In this document: one piece after another, positions 1-6,269 of the stretch
How the letters are laid out: every line of letters starts with the position of its first letter
Position numbering within the stretch: position 1 is the stretch's first letter
NCBI GenBank assembly: GCA_002400675.1
Contig: NVQY01000007.1
Location: 23,592 to 29,860 of the forward strand
Direction of reading: 5' to 3'
Length of the DNA stretch: 6,269 nucleotides
From: Paracoccaceae bacterium
GTDB taxonomy: Bacteria; Pseudomonadota; Alphaproteobacteria; Rhodobacterales; Rhodobacteraceae
Translations under genes and position numbers: made by a program
Notes under the pieces: model-generated
What the model was told of the DNA's origin: nothing
Databases searched by the model: none
What the model saw: only the letters and a program-made list of their open reading frames with translations

Positions 1-9
1 GCGCTGAGC

Positions 10-1338
10 ATGGGAATTGTCAAAGCAGAAAAAACGCCAGCGCGCGTTGCGCCGATTTTCGAGACATCGGTGGTTGGCTGGTTGCGCAAGAACCTGTTTA
101 GCAACACGTTCAATACGATCCTGACCTTTATAACGCTGTATATCATCTATCTGACGATCAGCGGCGTGTTCACCTGGGGCTATGTGGACGCCACATTTGT
201 CGCCGACAATCGGCGCGAATGTTATGATAACAGTCTGACGGGGGCCTGCTGGGCCGGTGTCATCGACTGGTTCGACAACATTTTCTACGGGCGCTACCCG
301 CGTGACCAGATCTGGCGGATAAATTTTGGCGGGCTGTTGCTGGCCCTGTGGATGGCACCAATGTGGATGGGACCGGTCAAGGGCAAGGTTCTGATCGGCA
401 TCAGCGTGGTGGCGTTCTATCCGTTCCTGGCCGGTTACCTGTTTTCGGGTGGCGACAAGGGGATGTTCATGCAGGTCATGATCGCCCTGGCGCTGGTCGC
501 CTTTATCATCAACATGGCCAACATGGTGATTGGCCTGAGCAACAAACAAAGCCTGCGTCAATTCCTGATCCGGGTGCTTGGGCAATCGACTGCCCCGGAC
601 AAAACCCAGCGCAATATTCTTTTGATACTGGCGGTCGCGGCCTTTGGCGCGGCATTCTTCTGGCAGTCCGGTTGGGGCGTCGAGGGCGTTAGCTGGACCA
701 AATGGGGCGGCTTGTTTCTGACGCTGGTGATCTCGGGCATCGGTATCGCATCGGCCTTGCCGGGTGGCATCATTCTGGCGCTGGGCCGGCGCAGCAAACT
801 GCCGGTGCTGCGGGTGCTTAGTACCGGGTTCATCGAGGTGTTCCGCTCGGTTCCGTTGATTACGGTGCTGTTCATGGCCACCACCATGTTCCCGCTGTTC
901 ATGCCCGAGGGGTTTGTACTGAATAAACTGGTTCAGGTGATCATCGCCGTGGTGCTGTTCAACGCCTGTTACATGGCCGAAACCGTCCGTGCCGGGTTGC
1001 AGGCGATCCCTAAGGGACAGTTTGAGGGCGCGCACACCATTGGTCTTGGCTATTGGGGTACCATGGGGCTGATCATCATGCCGCAGGCGCTTAAACACAT
1101 GATCCCCAACATCGTCGGCAGCTTTATCGGCTTGCTCAAGGATACTACGCTGGTGTCGATCATCGGGCTGTTCGACATTCTTGGCATGTTGCGTTCGATC
1201 AGCAAGGACCAGCCGTGGCTGGGACTGCACAAGGAACCGCTGGTGTTTGGCGCGATCCTGTTTTTCATCATCTGCTTTTCAATGTCGAAATACAGCCGGC
1301 ATCTCGAAGTGAAACTGTCAGCCGGAAGCAGGCATTGA
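10..1338 (+). CDS. aapM: General L-amino-acid ABC transporter, inner-membrane permease (AapM/BztC type)
   Basis: The 442-residue product is one of two membrane subunits of a polar amino-acid importer of the Aap/Bzt type; with AapQ/BztB it forms the inner-membrane channel driven by AapP/BztD. Visible features are a hydrophobic segment at about 36-56, a periplasmic loop (about 57-103) with Cys71 and Cys80 and an RYPRDQIWR stretch, and further membrane segments at about 105-145, 155-175, 201-218, 232-258, 280-322, 366-393 and 410-428. The EAA coupling loop that contacts the ATPase is at about 324-362 ([12 protein letters not shown] core, then MPQALK). The length is close to Rhodobacter BztC, as I recall it, and longer than rhizobial AapM. 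The start sits 2 nt after a TGA (5-7) in another frame, which is probably the end of aapQ/bztB, so the ribosome binding site would lie outside the window. The ATPase gene follows after 22 nt. The family is clear; the exact amino acids carried cannot be read from the sequence. Confidence 0.93.
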   Translation: MGIVKAEKTPARVAPIFETSVVGWLRKNLFSNTFNTILTFITLYIIYLTISGVFTWGYVDATFVADNRRECYDNSLTGACWAGVIDWFDNIFYGRYPRDQIWRINFGGLLLALWMAPMWMGPVKGKVLIGISVVAFYPFLAGYLFSGGDKGMFMQVMIALALVAFIINMANMVIGLSNKQSLRQFLIRVLGQSTAPDKTQRNILLILAVAAFGAAFFWQSGWGVEGVSWTKWGGLFLTLVISGIGIASALPGGIILALGRRSKLPVLRVLSTGFIEVFRSVPLITVLFMATTMFPLFMPEGFVLNKLVQVIIAVVLFNACYMAETVRAGLQAIPKGQFEGAHTIGLGYWGTMGLIIMPQALKHMIPNIVGSFIGLLKDTTLVSIIGLFDILGMLRSISKDQPWLGLHKEPLVFGAILFFIICFSMSKYSRHLEVKLSAGSRH

Positions 1339-1346
1339 GTTGCTGC

Positions 1347-1353
1347 AAGGGGA
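1347..1353 (+). promoter_or_regulatory. Ribosome binding site of aapP that fixes its start
   Basis: AAGGGGA lies 7 nt before the ATG at 1361. The frame is also open from a TTG at 1340, but that codon lies upstream of this site, only 1 nt after the aapM stop, and has no ribosome binding site of its own. The ATG at 1361 is therefore the better start. Confidence 0.75.
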
Positions 1354-1360
1354 AAACAAC

Positions 1361-2137
1361 ATGAGCGACCAACAATCTTTGGGCCAGCTGGCCTCGGCCG
1401 CATCAAGCGAAGTCATGATTGAAATCAATCAGATGAACAAATGGTACGGGCAGTTCCATGTTCTGAAGGATATCAATCTGACGGTTCACAAGGGCGAACG
1501 GATTGTCATCTGCGGGCCGTCCGGGTCGGGCAAATCCACCCTGATCCGCTGTATCAATGCGCTGGAGGAACATCAGGAAGGCGATATTATCGTTGACGGT
1601 ATCGTGCTGGGAAAGAACCTCAAGAACCTTGACCATATCCGCACCGAAGTCGGCATGGTGTTCCAGAACTTCAACCTGTTCCCGCATCTGACCATCCTCG
1701 AAAACCTGACGCTTGGGCCGATGTGGGTGCGCAAGATGGGCCGGGCCGAAGCCAATGAAATCGCCATGCAATACCTCGAACGGGTAAAGATCCCCGAACA
1801 GGCCGACAAATACCCCGGCCAGATGTCCGGCGGCCAGCAACAGCGGGTGGCGATTGCCCGGTCGCTGTGCATGAGCCCCAAAATCATGCTGTTTGACGAA
1901 CCGACCTCGGCGCTGGACCCGGAAATGATCAAGGAAGTGTTGGATGTGATGGTGGATCTTGCCGATACCGGCATGACCATGATCGTGGTGACCCATGAAA
2001 TGGGGTTTGCCAGAACCATCGCGGACGAGGTGATTTTCATGGATGAAGGCGACATTGTTGAAACCAACAAGCCGGCAGATTTCTTTGGTAATCCTGAACA
2101 TGAGCGCACGCAAAAGTTCCTCAGCCAGATTCTCTGA
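1361..2137 (+). CDS. aapP: General L-amino-acid ABC transporter, ATP-binding protein (AapP/BztD type)
   Basis: The 258-residue product is the cytoplasmic ATPase that powers polar amino-acid import by the Aap/Bzt permease encoded just upstream. All ABC motifs are intact: Walker [10 protein letters not shown] at 52-60, Q-loop Gln102 in [10 protein letters not shown], signature MSGGQQQR at 155-162, Walker B IMLFDE at 175-180 (Asp179, catalytic Glu180), D-loop SALD at 183-186 and switch His212 in VTHE. The FNLFPHLT stretch and the absence of a long C-terminal regulatory domain are typical of the GlnQ/HisP/AapP polar amino-acid class. The first 16 or so residues are a short extension rich in Ser, Ala and Gln before the ABC core. 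It is 22 nt from aapM on the same strand, so the two are almost certainly cotranscribed. A 9-bp repeat spans its stop codon. Confidence 0.95.
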   Translation: MSDQQSLGQLASAASSEVMIEINQMNKWYGQFHVLKDINLTVHKGERIVICGPSGSGKSTLIRCINALEEHQEGDIIVDGIVLGKNLKNLDHIRTEVGMVFQNFNLFPHLTILENLTLGPMWVRKMGRAEANEIAMQYLERVKIPEQADKYPGQMSGGQQQRVAIARSLCMSPKIMLFDEPTSALDPEMIKEVLDVMVDLADTGMTMIVVTHEMGFARTIADEVIFMDEGDIVETNKPADFFGNPEHERTQKFLSQIL

Positions 2138-2145
2138 GCCAGATT
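2123..2145 (+). repeat. 9-bp direct repeat across the aapP stop codon
   Basis: AGCCAGATT occurs at 2123-2131 and again at 2137-2145, a period of 14 bases. The second copy begins at the last base of the aapP TGA and runs into five T bases. It may be a trace of a small slippage duplication at the gene end, or chance. There is no stem before the T-run, so it does not look like a terminator. Confidence 0.5.
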
Positions 2146-2178
2146 TTTCATGACTTCCTGACCGGAGGGCCGGACACC

Positions 2179-2772
2179 ATGATCAAGGTCACTGAATGCG
2201 AAACTCCACCCGATATGGTGACGTTCGCCGAGTCAGATCGCCTGTTTCTCAACCCGTTGGAAACCGACGACTGGCGCATCCGGCGGGTTGTCCGCGACAA
2301 GGTTGTCGCCTGCGCCGAAGCGCTGCCTGACGGGCTGTGCCTGATGGTCTTCGAGGCGTTCCGTTCACGCGCGCGCCAGTGGGAATTGTGGAACCCGGTC
2401 GTGGCTGACATTACCAAAAACAACCCGGGTTGGAGCGAGGCGAAAGTCTACACAGAATCCTCGCGCTGGGTTTCCCCGCCTGACGGCTTTGGCAGCGGGC
2501 ATCAGGCAGGGGCCGCAGTGGACCTGAAACTGGCCCGCGCAGATCGCACGGAACTGGAATTTGGCGGGCTGATGAAAGGGCTGTCAGGGGTCGCGCCGAC
2601 CAACTGGCCAGTGTCACCTGAAATTCGCGCGAACCGCGACCAGCTTGTCGCGGCGATGCATGGTGTTGGAATGGTAAATTACCCCGATGAATGGTGGCAT
2701 TTTTCCTACGGTGACCGGCTGTGGGCCGAAGTGACCAATCGCGACGAGGCCTTTTTCGCACCTATTGACTGA
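2179..2772 (+). CDS. ddpX: D-alanyl-D-alanine dipeptidase, VanX/DdpX family (peptidase M15D)
   Basis: The 197-residue product is predicted to be a zinc dipeptidase that splits D-Ala-D-Ala, similar in length to E. coli DdpX and enterococcal VanX. The zinc-site motifs are complete. GSGHQAGAAVDLKL gives His108 and Asp115, and DEWWHFSY gives catalytic Glu171 and His174; these spacings match VanX His116/Asp123 and Glu181/His184. Arg62 in FEAFRSRARQ fits the VanX transition-state arginine. I see no clear signal peptide, so the enzyme is probably cytoplasmic. The site GGAGGG (2164-2169) lies 9 nt before the ATG and fixes the start. The gene is 41 nt after aapP with no terminator between them, suggesting cotranscription. 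No vanH, vanA or vanS/R genes are present, so a nutritional or cell-wall recycling role is more likely than glycopeptide resistance. Activity on D-Ala-D-Ala is inferred from the family. Confidence 0.9.
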   Translation: MIKVTECETPPDMVTFAESDRLFLNPLETDDWRIRRVVRDKVVACAEALPDGLCLMVFEAFRSRARQWELWNPVVADITKNNPGWSEAKVYTESSRWVSPPDGFGSGHQAGAAVDLKLARADRTELEFGGLMKGLSGVAPTNWPVSPEIRANRDQLVAAMHGVGMVNYPDEWWHFSYGDRLWAEVTNRDEAFFAPID

Positions 2773-2775
2773 CCC

Positions 2776-2799
2776 GAGGCTACCGCACTCAACAGCCTC
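2776..2799. other. Weak hairpin just after the dipeptidase gene
   Basis: GAGGCT (2776-2781) pairs with AGCCTC (2794-2799) around a 12-nt loop, starting 3 nt after the stop codon. No T-run follows, so it is a poor intrinsic terminator. The rest of the 94-base gap to the next gene is C-rich, and I recognise no -35/-10 pair in it. Confidence 0.3.
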
Positions 2800-2866
2800 A
2801 CCCACCGCCAATATGGCTTTCCCTCACCCTCCCTGATCCCAGAAAAACCAAACGGAACCTAGCATC

Positions 2867-3793
2867 GTGTCTACAAATTATTTCACCGCCCCCGGAAAAT
2901 TCTATCGTGGAAACCTGCATACCCATTCGACCCGGTCCGATGGTCGATTAGACCCGCGCGAGGTGTGCCGAAGGTATCAGGCCGAAGGCTATGACTTCAT
3001 CGCCCTGACAGATCATTTCGTCGGACTGTTCGACTATCCGATCACTGATACCGCGGAATACAGAAACGAAAAATTCACCACGATCCTCGGGGCCGAGCTG
3101 CATACGGGTGTAATGAACAACGGCAATCTCTGGCATCTTCTGGCGATTGGGCTTCCAGAAGGTTTCACACCACCGGATGCCCCGGATTTCCACCCGGTGC
3201 AAGGATCCGAATCCGCAACCGATATCGCCGTGCGCGCACGCGAGGCGGGCGCATTCGTGGCCATCGCCCACCCGCATTGGTCCGGCCTGACCGAGGCCGA
3301 TGCCCGCAGGATCACCGCCGCACATGCGGTTGAGGTCTATAATCATGGTTGTGCGGTGGACAACGATCGCGGCGAGGGTTTTCTGACACTGGAACACTTG
3401 CTGAACGAGGGGCGGAAACTGAACCTGATTGCCACTGATGACGCACATTTCAACACCCCCGACTTTTTTGGCGGTTGGGTCAAGGTCAAGGCGCGCGAAA
3501 ATACATCCGAAGCCCTGCTTGAGGCGCTGAAGGCGGGCGCGTTCTATGCCAGCACCGGCCCGGATATCCACGATATCCGTATCAGCGAAACCCACATCGA
3601 AGTGGATTGCACCGCGGCCATAAGTATCCTTGTTCAGGGCCATGGCACGCCGACGGTGACCTTGCGTGGTGAGGCAATGACAACCGGGCGGCTCTCACTG
3701 GAACGCCTTGCCAATTCGCCCTGGATTCGCATCACCGTCATTGACCGCGCGGGCAAACGAGCCTGGTCAAATCCTTTCTGGGTTGGGGATTGA
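2867..3793 (+). CDS. PHP-domain metallohydrolase/phosphoesterase (CehA/McbA-like)
   Basis: The 308-residue protein belongs to the PHP metal-dependent hydrolase superfamily (related to COG0613 proteins). Metal-binding motifs are in the expected order: NLHTHSTRSDG (His18, His20, Asp25), FIALTDH (Asp49, His50), GAELHTG (Glu77), AIAHPHW (His135, His137), EVYNHG (Glu156, His160) and ATDDAHF (Asp191, Asp192, His194). A C-terminal part from about 226 (FYASTGPDIHDIRI, ending AWSNPFWVGD) is probably a small beta-domain, as in CehA/McbA-like proteins. There is no signal peptide. The GTG start is chosen because the first metal motif begins only 17 residues in and no in-frame ATG precedes it; GGAA at 2854-2857 is a weak ribosome binding site 9 nt upstream. 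The gene follows the dipeptidase by 94 nt on the same strand, so it may be cotranscribed or have its own promoter. The substrate (phosphoester or other ester) cannot be told from sequence. Confidence 0.85.
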   Translation: MSTNYFTAPGKFYRGNLHTHSTRSDGRLDPREVCRRYQAEGYDFIALTDHFVGLFDYPITDTAEYRNEKFTTILGAELHTGVMNNGNLWHLLAIGLPEGFTPPDAPDFHPVQGSESATDIAVRAREAGAFVAIAHPHWSGLTEADARRITAAHAVEVYNHGCAVDNDRGEGFLTLEHLLNEGRKLNLIATDDAHFNTPDFFGGWVKVKARENTSEALLEALKAGAFYASTGPDIHDIRISETHIEVDCTAAISILVQGHGTPTVTLRGEAMTTGRLSLERLANSPWIRITVIDRAGKRAWSNPFWVGD

Positions 3794-3826
3794 TACCACG
3801 GTCGCCCGGTAGGGTGAGAGGACCAT

Positions 3827-4087
3827 ATGAAATGCAAAAAGTGCCGGGCGTTCAGCGCTGATTTTCATGCAAGAAGCGTGCGCAAACGGCCGGACAAGGG
3901 GCGCAACCCGGGGCGGTTCAATTTCACGGCTGTGGCCCGGGTCTGCATCTGGTCTCGCATTGGGGTGATCGGCAGGCTTTTTGGCGCAAGCGGTTTCGCC
4001 GTTGCCTCTCAGCGCCGGCCTGCCGATCTTGGTTGCGGTTGCTGGCCTGAAACCTGTGTGCAGGCCACCGGGCTAAAGGCTCATTGA
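3827..4087 (+). CDS. Doubtful small Cys/Arg-rich open reading frame
   Basis: The frame encodes 86 residues that I do not recognise. It begins with an MKCKKCR stretch, has six Cys in total (residues 3, 6, 40, 70, 72 and 77) and is strongly basic. A purine-rich GAGAGGA (3816-3822) stands 4 nt before the ATG, slightly close but usable. Against it: no recognisable domain, no convincing secondary-structure pattern, its second half is made by the inverted repeat of the convergent gap, and its 3' end overlaps the last 15 bases of yhhJ on the other strand. The two N-terminal Cys could form half a zinc ribbon, but no matching second pair with proper spacing is evident. It is more likely non-coding than a real gene. 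Confidence 0.22.
   Translation: MKCKKCRAFSADFHARSVRKRPDKGRNPGRFNFTAVARVCIWSRIGVIGRLFGASGFAVASQRRPADLGCGCWPETCVQATGLKAH
3967..4028. repeat. Long inverted repeat between the convergent operons
   Basis: GATCGGCAGGC (3967-3977) and GCCTGCCGATC (4018-4028) are perfect 11-bp complements. Inside them GGCGC (3983-3987) can pair with GCGCC (4012-4016), extending the stem past an asymmetric bulge of five T on one side and one G on the other. A small CGG/CCG stem is possible in the inner loop (3991-4001). Lying between two operons that point at each other, it may stop transcription from both sides or stabilise 3' ends. It lacks the U-tract of a classical intrinsic terminator on either strand. Confidence 0.55.
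4043..4067 (-). terminator. Candidate hairpin at the end of the rbbA-yhhJ transcript
   Basis: TGGCCTG (4043-4049) and CAGGCCA (4061-4067) form a 7-bp GC-rich stem with an 11-nt loop, starting 5 nt past the yhhJ stop codon in the direction of minus-strand transcription. No T-run follows on the minus strand, so termination would be weak or aided by the larger inverted repeat next to it. Confidence 0.35.
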
Positions 4088-5191
4088 TCGGCGAAACAGT
4101 GCCAGGCTGGCCCCGAAAAATGCTGCACCCAGCCCGGCCATCAGCGCGAGTTGCGGCCACACGGTCGAGATGCCGGCGCCGCGAAACACCACCGCTTTGG
4201 CAAAGGCAAGGAAATGGCGCGAGGGCAGGATATTGGTCAGTTTGCGCACCAGATCGGGTTGGCTCTCAATCGCGCCCATGCCGCCGGACAGCATGATGAT
4301 CGGGATGATGATCATGATCACCAACAGGGCAAATTGCGCCATGCTGCGCGCCAATGTGCCCATCAACATGCCAATCGCCGCCGCCGCCGCCAGATAGGTG
4401 GCCGTGCCAAACAGCAACAGTGGAATTGACCCGGCGACCGGCACTTTCAGCACTCCCTGCACCACAAACACAAGGGACACGGTGAAGGCCACCAACACCA
4501 CCACGATATTGGCCGCCACCTTGGACAGGGCGATCTCGATCGGGGTAAGGGGCATGACCATCAGGTGTTCGATTGTGCCCATCTCGCGTTCGCGCAGCAT
4601 GGCGGCACCAGTCAGGGCGATGGTCAGCAAGGACAGTTGGTTCAGCAATGAGGACACCGATTTGAACCACACCGGATTGGCGTTCGGATTGAAGGCCTGG
4701 CGCAAATCCAGCGATATCGGCGGTTCCGGTCCCAGCGGGCTGCCCGACAGGAAGGCGCGGGTTTCGGCCTGAAGGATGTTGGCGATATAATCGGTGCCCA
4801 ACTGGGCCTGCGACACCGCGGTGGCGTCCACCTCAAGTTGTGCCACGGGGCTAAGGCCGGCGATCACATCCGCTTCGAAATTGGGCGGAAAGCCCAGTAC
4901 GAACATGATCCGCCCGGAATCCATTTCTGGCGTCACCTGATCGGGGGTGATCATCATCGGCACCTGAAACCACGGTGGCCCCAAGGCCCCGGCAAGATGG
5001 CGGGTCAGGGTGGAATTGTCCTCGTCCAGAATGGCGATGGCGGCGTTGTACACCGTATCGCCCGCGCCGCTTGCCTCAAGCAGCACGGCGAACACGAAAG
5101 ACCACATGATCAGGATCACCATCACCGGATCGCCCAGCACGCTTTTTAGTTCTTTGCCCGAGAGCCAGAAGATATTGGACAGCCGCCGCAT
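4073..5191 (-). CDS. yhhJ: ABC-2 type exporter permease, YhhJ family
   Basis: The product, 372 residues from the ATG at 5191, is an inner-membrane permease of the ABC-2 drug/lipid exporter superfamily and resembles E. coli YhhJ along its length. It has a first membrane segment at about 22-38, a large periplasmic domain (about 40-178, with PPNF and VDATAVSQA stretches), then a core with segments at about 182-198, 225-247, 255-278, 285-302 and 344-365. The cytoplasmic coupling stretch REREMGTIEHLMVMPLTPIE (about 200-219) is the family hallmark, and MLSGG (about 300-304) and FRGAG near the C-terminus also match. An in-frame ATG at 5197 exists, but AGGAG (5204-5200) is 2 nt from it and 8 nt from the ATG at 5191; the resulting MRRLSNIF N-terminus also resembles YhhJ. 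It follows the rbbA-like gene directly, so the two are one operon. The exported substrate is unknown. Confidence 0.9.
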   Translation of the reverse strand: MRRLSNIFWLSGKELKSVLGDPVMVILIMWSFVFAVLLEASGAGDTVYNAAIAILDEDNSTLTRHLAGALGPPWFQVPMMITPDQVTPEMDSGRIMFVLGFPPNFEADVIAGLSPVAQLEVDATAVSQAQLGTDYIANILQAETRAFLSGSPLGPEPPISLDLRQAFNPNANPVWFKSVSSLLNQLSLLTIALTGAAMLREREMGTIEHLMVMPLTPIEIALSKVAANIVVVLVAFTVSLVFVVQGVLKVPVAGSIPLLLFGTATYLAAAAAIGMLMGTLARSMAQFALLVIMIIIPIIMLSGGMGAIESQPDLVRKLTNILPSRHFLAFAKAVVFRGAGISTVWPQLALMAGLGAAFFGASLALFRRSMSL

Positions 5192-5193
5192 GG

Positions 5194-6269
5194 TCATTTC
5201 TCCTGTTTGCGCAAGGCCAGCACCGCAATGCCGGTCAGGATCGGGCCGAACAGCGCCAGCCGGGCGATATGGCCGGACAGTTCAGCCAGCCCCAGCCCCT
5301 TGGTGAAAACGCCGACGCTGACGCCCATGTACCATGTGGTTGGCCACAGGGTGCCGACGATCCGCGCGGCCCCCTCTAGTGAGGATACCGGGGTGATCAT
5401 GCCGGAAAATTGCAAGGTGGGCATCACCGACAGGATCGCGGCGGCGAACACGGCCGTTACCTGCGTGCTGGCCAGCGTCGACACGATCAACCCGTACCCG
5501 GTCGCCGCCACCGCATATAGCAGCGCGCCAAACACCAGCGCCAGCGGGTCGCCCCGCAACGGCACATCCAGCACCGTGACCACCAGCGCCGTCATGATGG
5601 CGAAATTCAGCAGGGTGATGGCGATATAGACCAGTTGCTTGCCCACCAGAAACTCAACCCGGCTGGTGGGGGTCACATAGAAATTGGTAATGGTGCCGAT
5701 TTCCTTTTCCCGTGCCACGCTGACCGCCATCAGGATCGCCGGAAACAACAGCAACAACAGCGGCGGGATCGACGGGCCGATGGCCGGCAGGCTTTCCATC
5801 GCCGGGTTATAGCGGAACCGCGGCACCAGTTGCGCAAGTGGCATGGCGTCGGGGCTGCGTGGGACCGCGATTATGTTAAGCGCCAGCGCGCCGTCAAACC
5901 CCTGCGTCAGGACGTGGGTATGTGCCCCGCTGACATAGCTTTCCACCGTGCCCGCCCTTTGGGTGTCGGTGCCGTCGATCTGCGCGGCAATCCGCGCCGT
6001 TTCCCCGCGTCGCAGGCTGCGCCCGAAACCGGGCGGGATTTGCAAGGCCAGCGCCAGTTCGCCGCTGACCATGCGCCGGTCGAGTTCTTCGGCGCTGCGG
6101 ATCGGGGTGTGTTTTTCGAACCAGCCGGTTTCGCCAAAGGCCGACAGATAGGCGCGGCTTTCCGGGGACTGGTCCAGATCAAAGGCCGCATAGGGGATCG
6201 AGCGTACCTCTTGCGAGATACCAAACGACATGACCAGCAACAGGATGGCGCTGCCGATAAAGGAAAACG
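5194..6269 (-). CDS. rbbA: RbbA-type ABC exporter, C-terminal membrane domain (5' end outside window)
   Basis: The reading frame is open to the right edge, and the ATG at 6240 is internal. Codons before it encode a hydrophobic FSFIGSAIL that joins LMLVMSFGIS to make the first membrane helix. About 357 residues are seen. They comprise that helix, a periplasmic domain (AAFDLDQSPESRAYL, then ELDRRMVSGELALALQIPPG, then IDGTDTQRAGTVESYV), and a five-helix ABC-2 core with the coupling stretch VAREKEIGTITNFYVTPTSR, LQFSGMITPVSSLEG and a terminal RKQEK. These match the C-terminal third of E. coli RbbA (about 900 residues), whose two N-terminal ABC ATPase domains would be encoded right of the window. 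If the ATPases are separate genes, it is instead a stand-alone permease paired with YhhJ. The stop is 2 nt before the preferred yhhJ start. RbbA was described as a ribosome-associated ATPase in E. coli, but this membrane part points to an exporter role. Confidence 0.85.
   Translation of the reverse strand, partial: FSFIGSAILLLVMSFGISQEVRSIPYAAFDLDQSPESRAYLSAFGETGWFEKHTPIRSAEELDRRMVSGELALALQIPPGFGRSLRRGETARIAAQIDGTDTQRAGTVESYVSGAHTHVLTQGFDGALALNIIAVPRSPDAMPLAQLVPRFRYNPAMESLPAIGPSIPPLLLLLFPAILMAVSVAREKEIGTITNFYVTPTSRVEFLVGKQLVYIAITLLNFAIMTALVVTVLDVPLRGDPLALVFGALLYAVAATGYGLIVSTLASTQVTAVFAAAILSVMPTLQFSGMITPVSSLEGAARIVGTLWPTTWYMGVSVGVFTKGLGLAELSGHIARLALFGPILTGIAVLALRKQEK
5200..5204 (-). promoter_or_regulatory. 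Ribosome binding site of yhhJ inside the rbbA end
   Basis: AGGAG on the minus strand lies within the last codons of the rbbA-like gene, 8 nt before the ATG at 5191 and only 2 nt before the ATG at 5197. It supports the shorter start and implies translational coupling with the upstream gene. Confidence 0.65.

Noticed and set aside
1403..2113. Long minus-strand frame (236 codons) antisense to aapP
   Set aside because: It lies fully inside a gene with all ABC motifs intact; its translation is His-rich and low in recognisable domains, typical of an antisense shadow in GC-rich DNA.
2179..2772. Vancomycin resistance gene cluster
   Set aside because: Only the dipeptidase is present; no vanH, vanA or two-component regulator is nearby, and the probable host is Gram-negative.
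2948..3643. Minus-strand frame of 231 codons antisense to the PHP gene
   Set aside because: The plus strand carries the ordered PHP metal motifs; the antisense product shows no domain and has no convincing ribosome binding site.
3794..3811. TACC...GGTA small inverted repeat right after the PHP gene stop
   Set aside because: The stem is only 4 bp plus mismatched inner pairs and has no T-run, so it is not supportable as a terminator.
3794..4072. Mobile element or attachment site suggested by the inverted repeat
   Set aside because: There is no transposase or integrase, no target-site duplication flanking the arms, and the element is too short to be anything but a palindromic intergenic structure.
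4288..4320. GATGAT/GATCATGATC-rich repetitive stretch
   Set aside because: It is the reverse complement of Ile/Met codons in a YhhJ membrane helix, so coding explains it.
4378..4391. CGCCGCCGCCGCC trinucleotide run
   Set aside because: It encodes a short alanine run in a YhhJ membrane segment; too short to call a microsatellite of interest.

Overview
The window looks like chromosomal DNA of an alphaproteobacterium, most probably a Rhodobacterales (Rhodobacter/Roseobacter-type) member. The grounds are the moderately high GC content, the BztC/AapM and BztD/AapP-type amino-acid transporter proteins, and tightly packed genes with good Shine-Dalgarno sites. The taxon is inferred from protein style; no rRNA or other marker gene is present. 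Nothing mobile was found: no transposase, integrase, CRISPR array, tRNA or rRNA.

Left block, plus strand (1-3793). The first two genes are the last membrane subunit and the ATPase of a general L-amino-acid (glutamate/glutamine/aspartate/asparagine type) ABC importer: aapM/bztC at 10-1338 and aapP/bztD at 1361-2137. The binding protein and the first permease (aapJQ/bztAB) should lie just left of the window. A VanX/DdpX-type D-Ala-D-Ala dipeptidase (2179-2772) follows after 41 bases with its own strong ribosome binding site, so it is probably read from the same message. After a 94-base gap comes a PHP-domain metallohydrolase (2867-3793) with a GTG start.

Middle (3794-4072). This is a 279-base gap between convergent transcription units. 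It holds a doubtful 86-codon Cys/Arg-rich reading frame, an 11-bp perfect inverted repeat with a secondary inner stem, and a smaller hairpin immediately downstream of the minus-strand operon. I read it as a two-way transcription end region.

Right block, minus strand (4073-6269). Two consecutive genes form the membrane part of an ABC-2 type exporter that closely resembles Escherichia coli RbbA-YhhJ. The 5'-truncated rbbA-like gene (5194-6269, C-terminal membrane domain only) is followed by yhhJ (4073-5191). The ATPase domains of RbbA, and probably a YhiI/HlyD-type periplasmic adaptor, should lie right of the window.

Taken together: nutrient amino-acid uptake, turnover of a peptidoglycan-derived dipeptide, a metal-dependent hydrolase of unknown substrate, and a convergent exporter operon. 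I see no strong evidence of an undescribed system. The points most worth a second look are the dipeptidase placed next to an amino-acid importer and the structured convergent gap.
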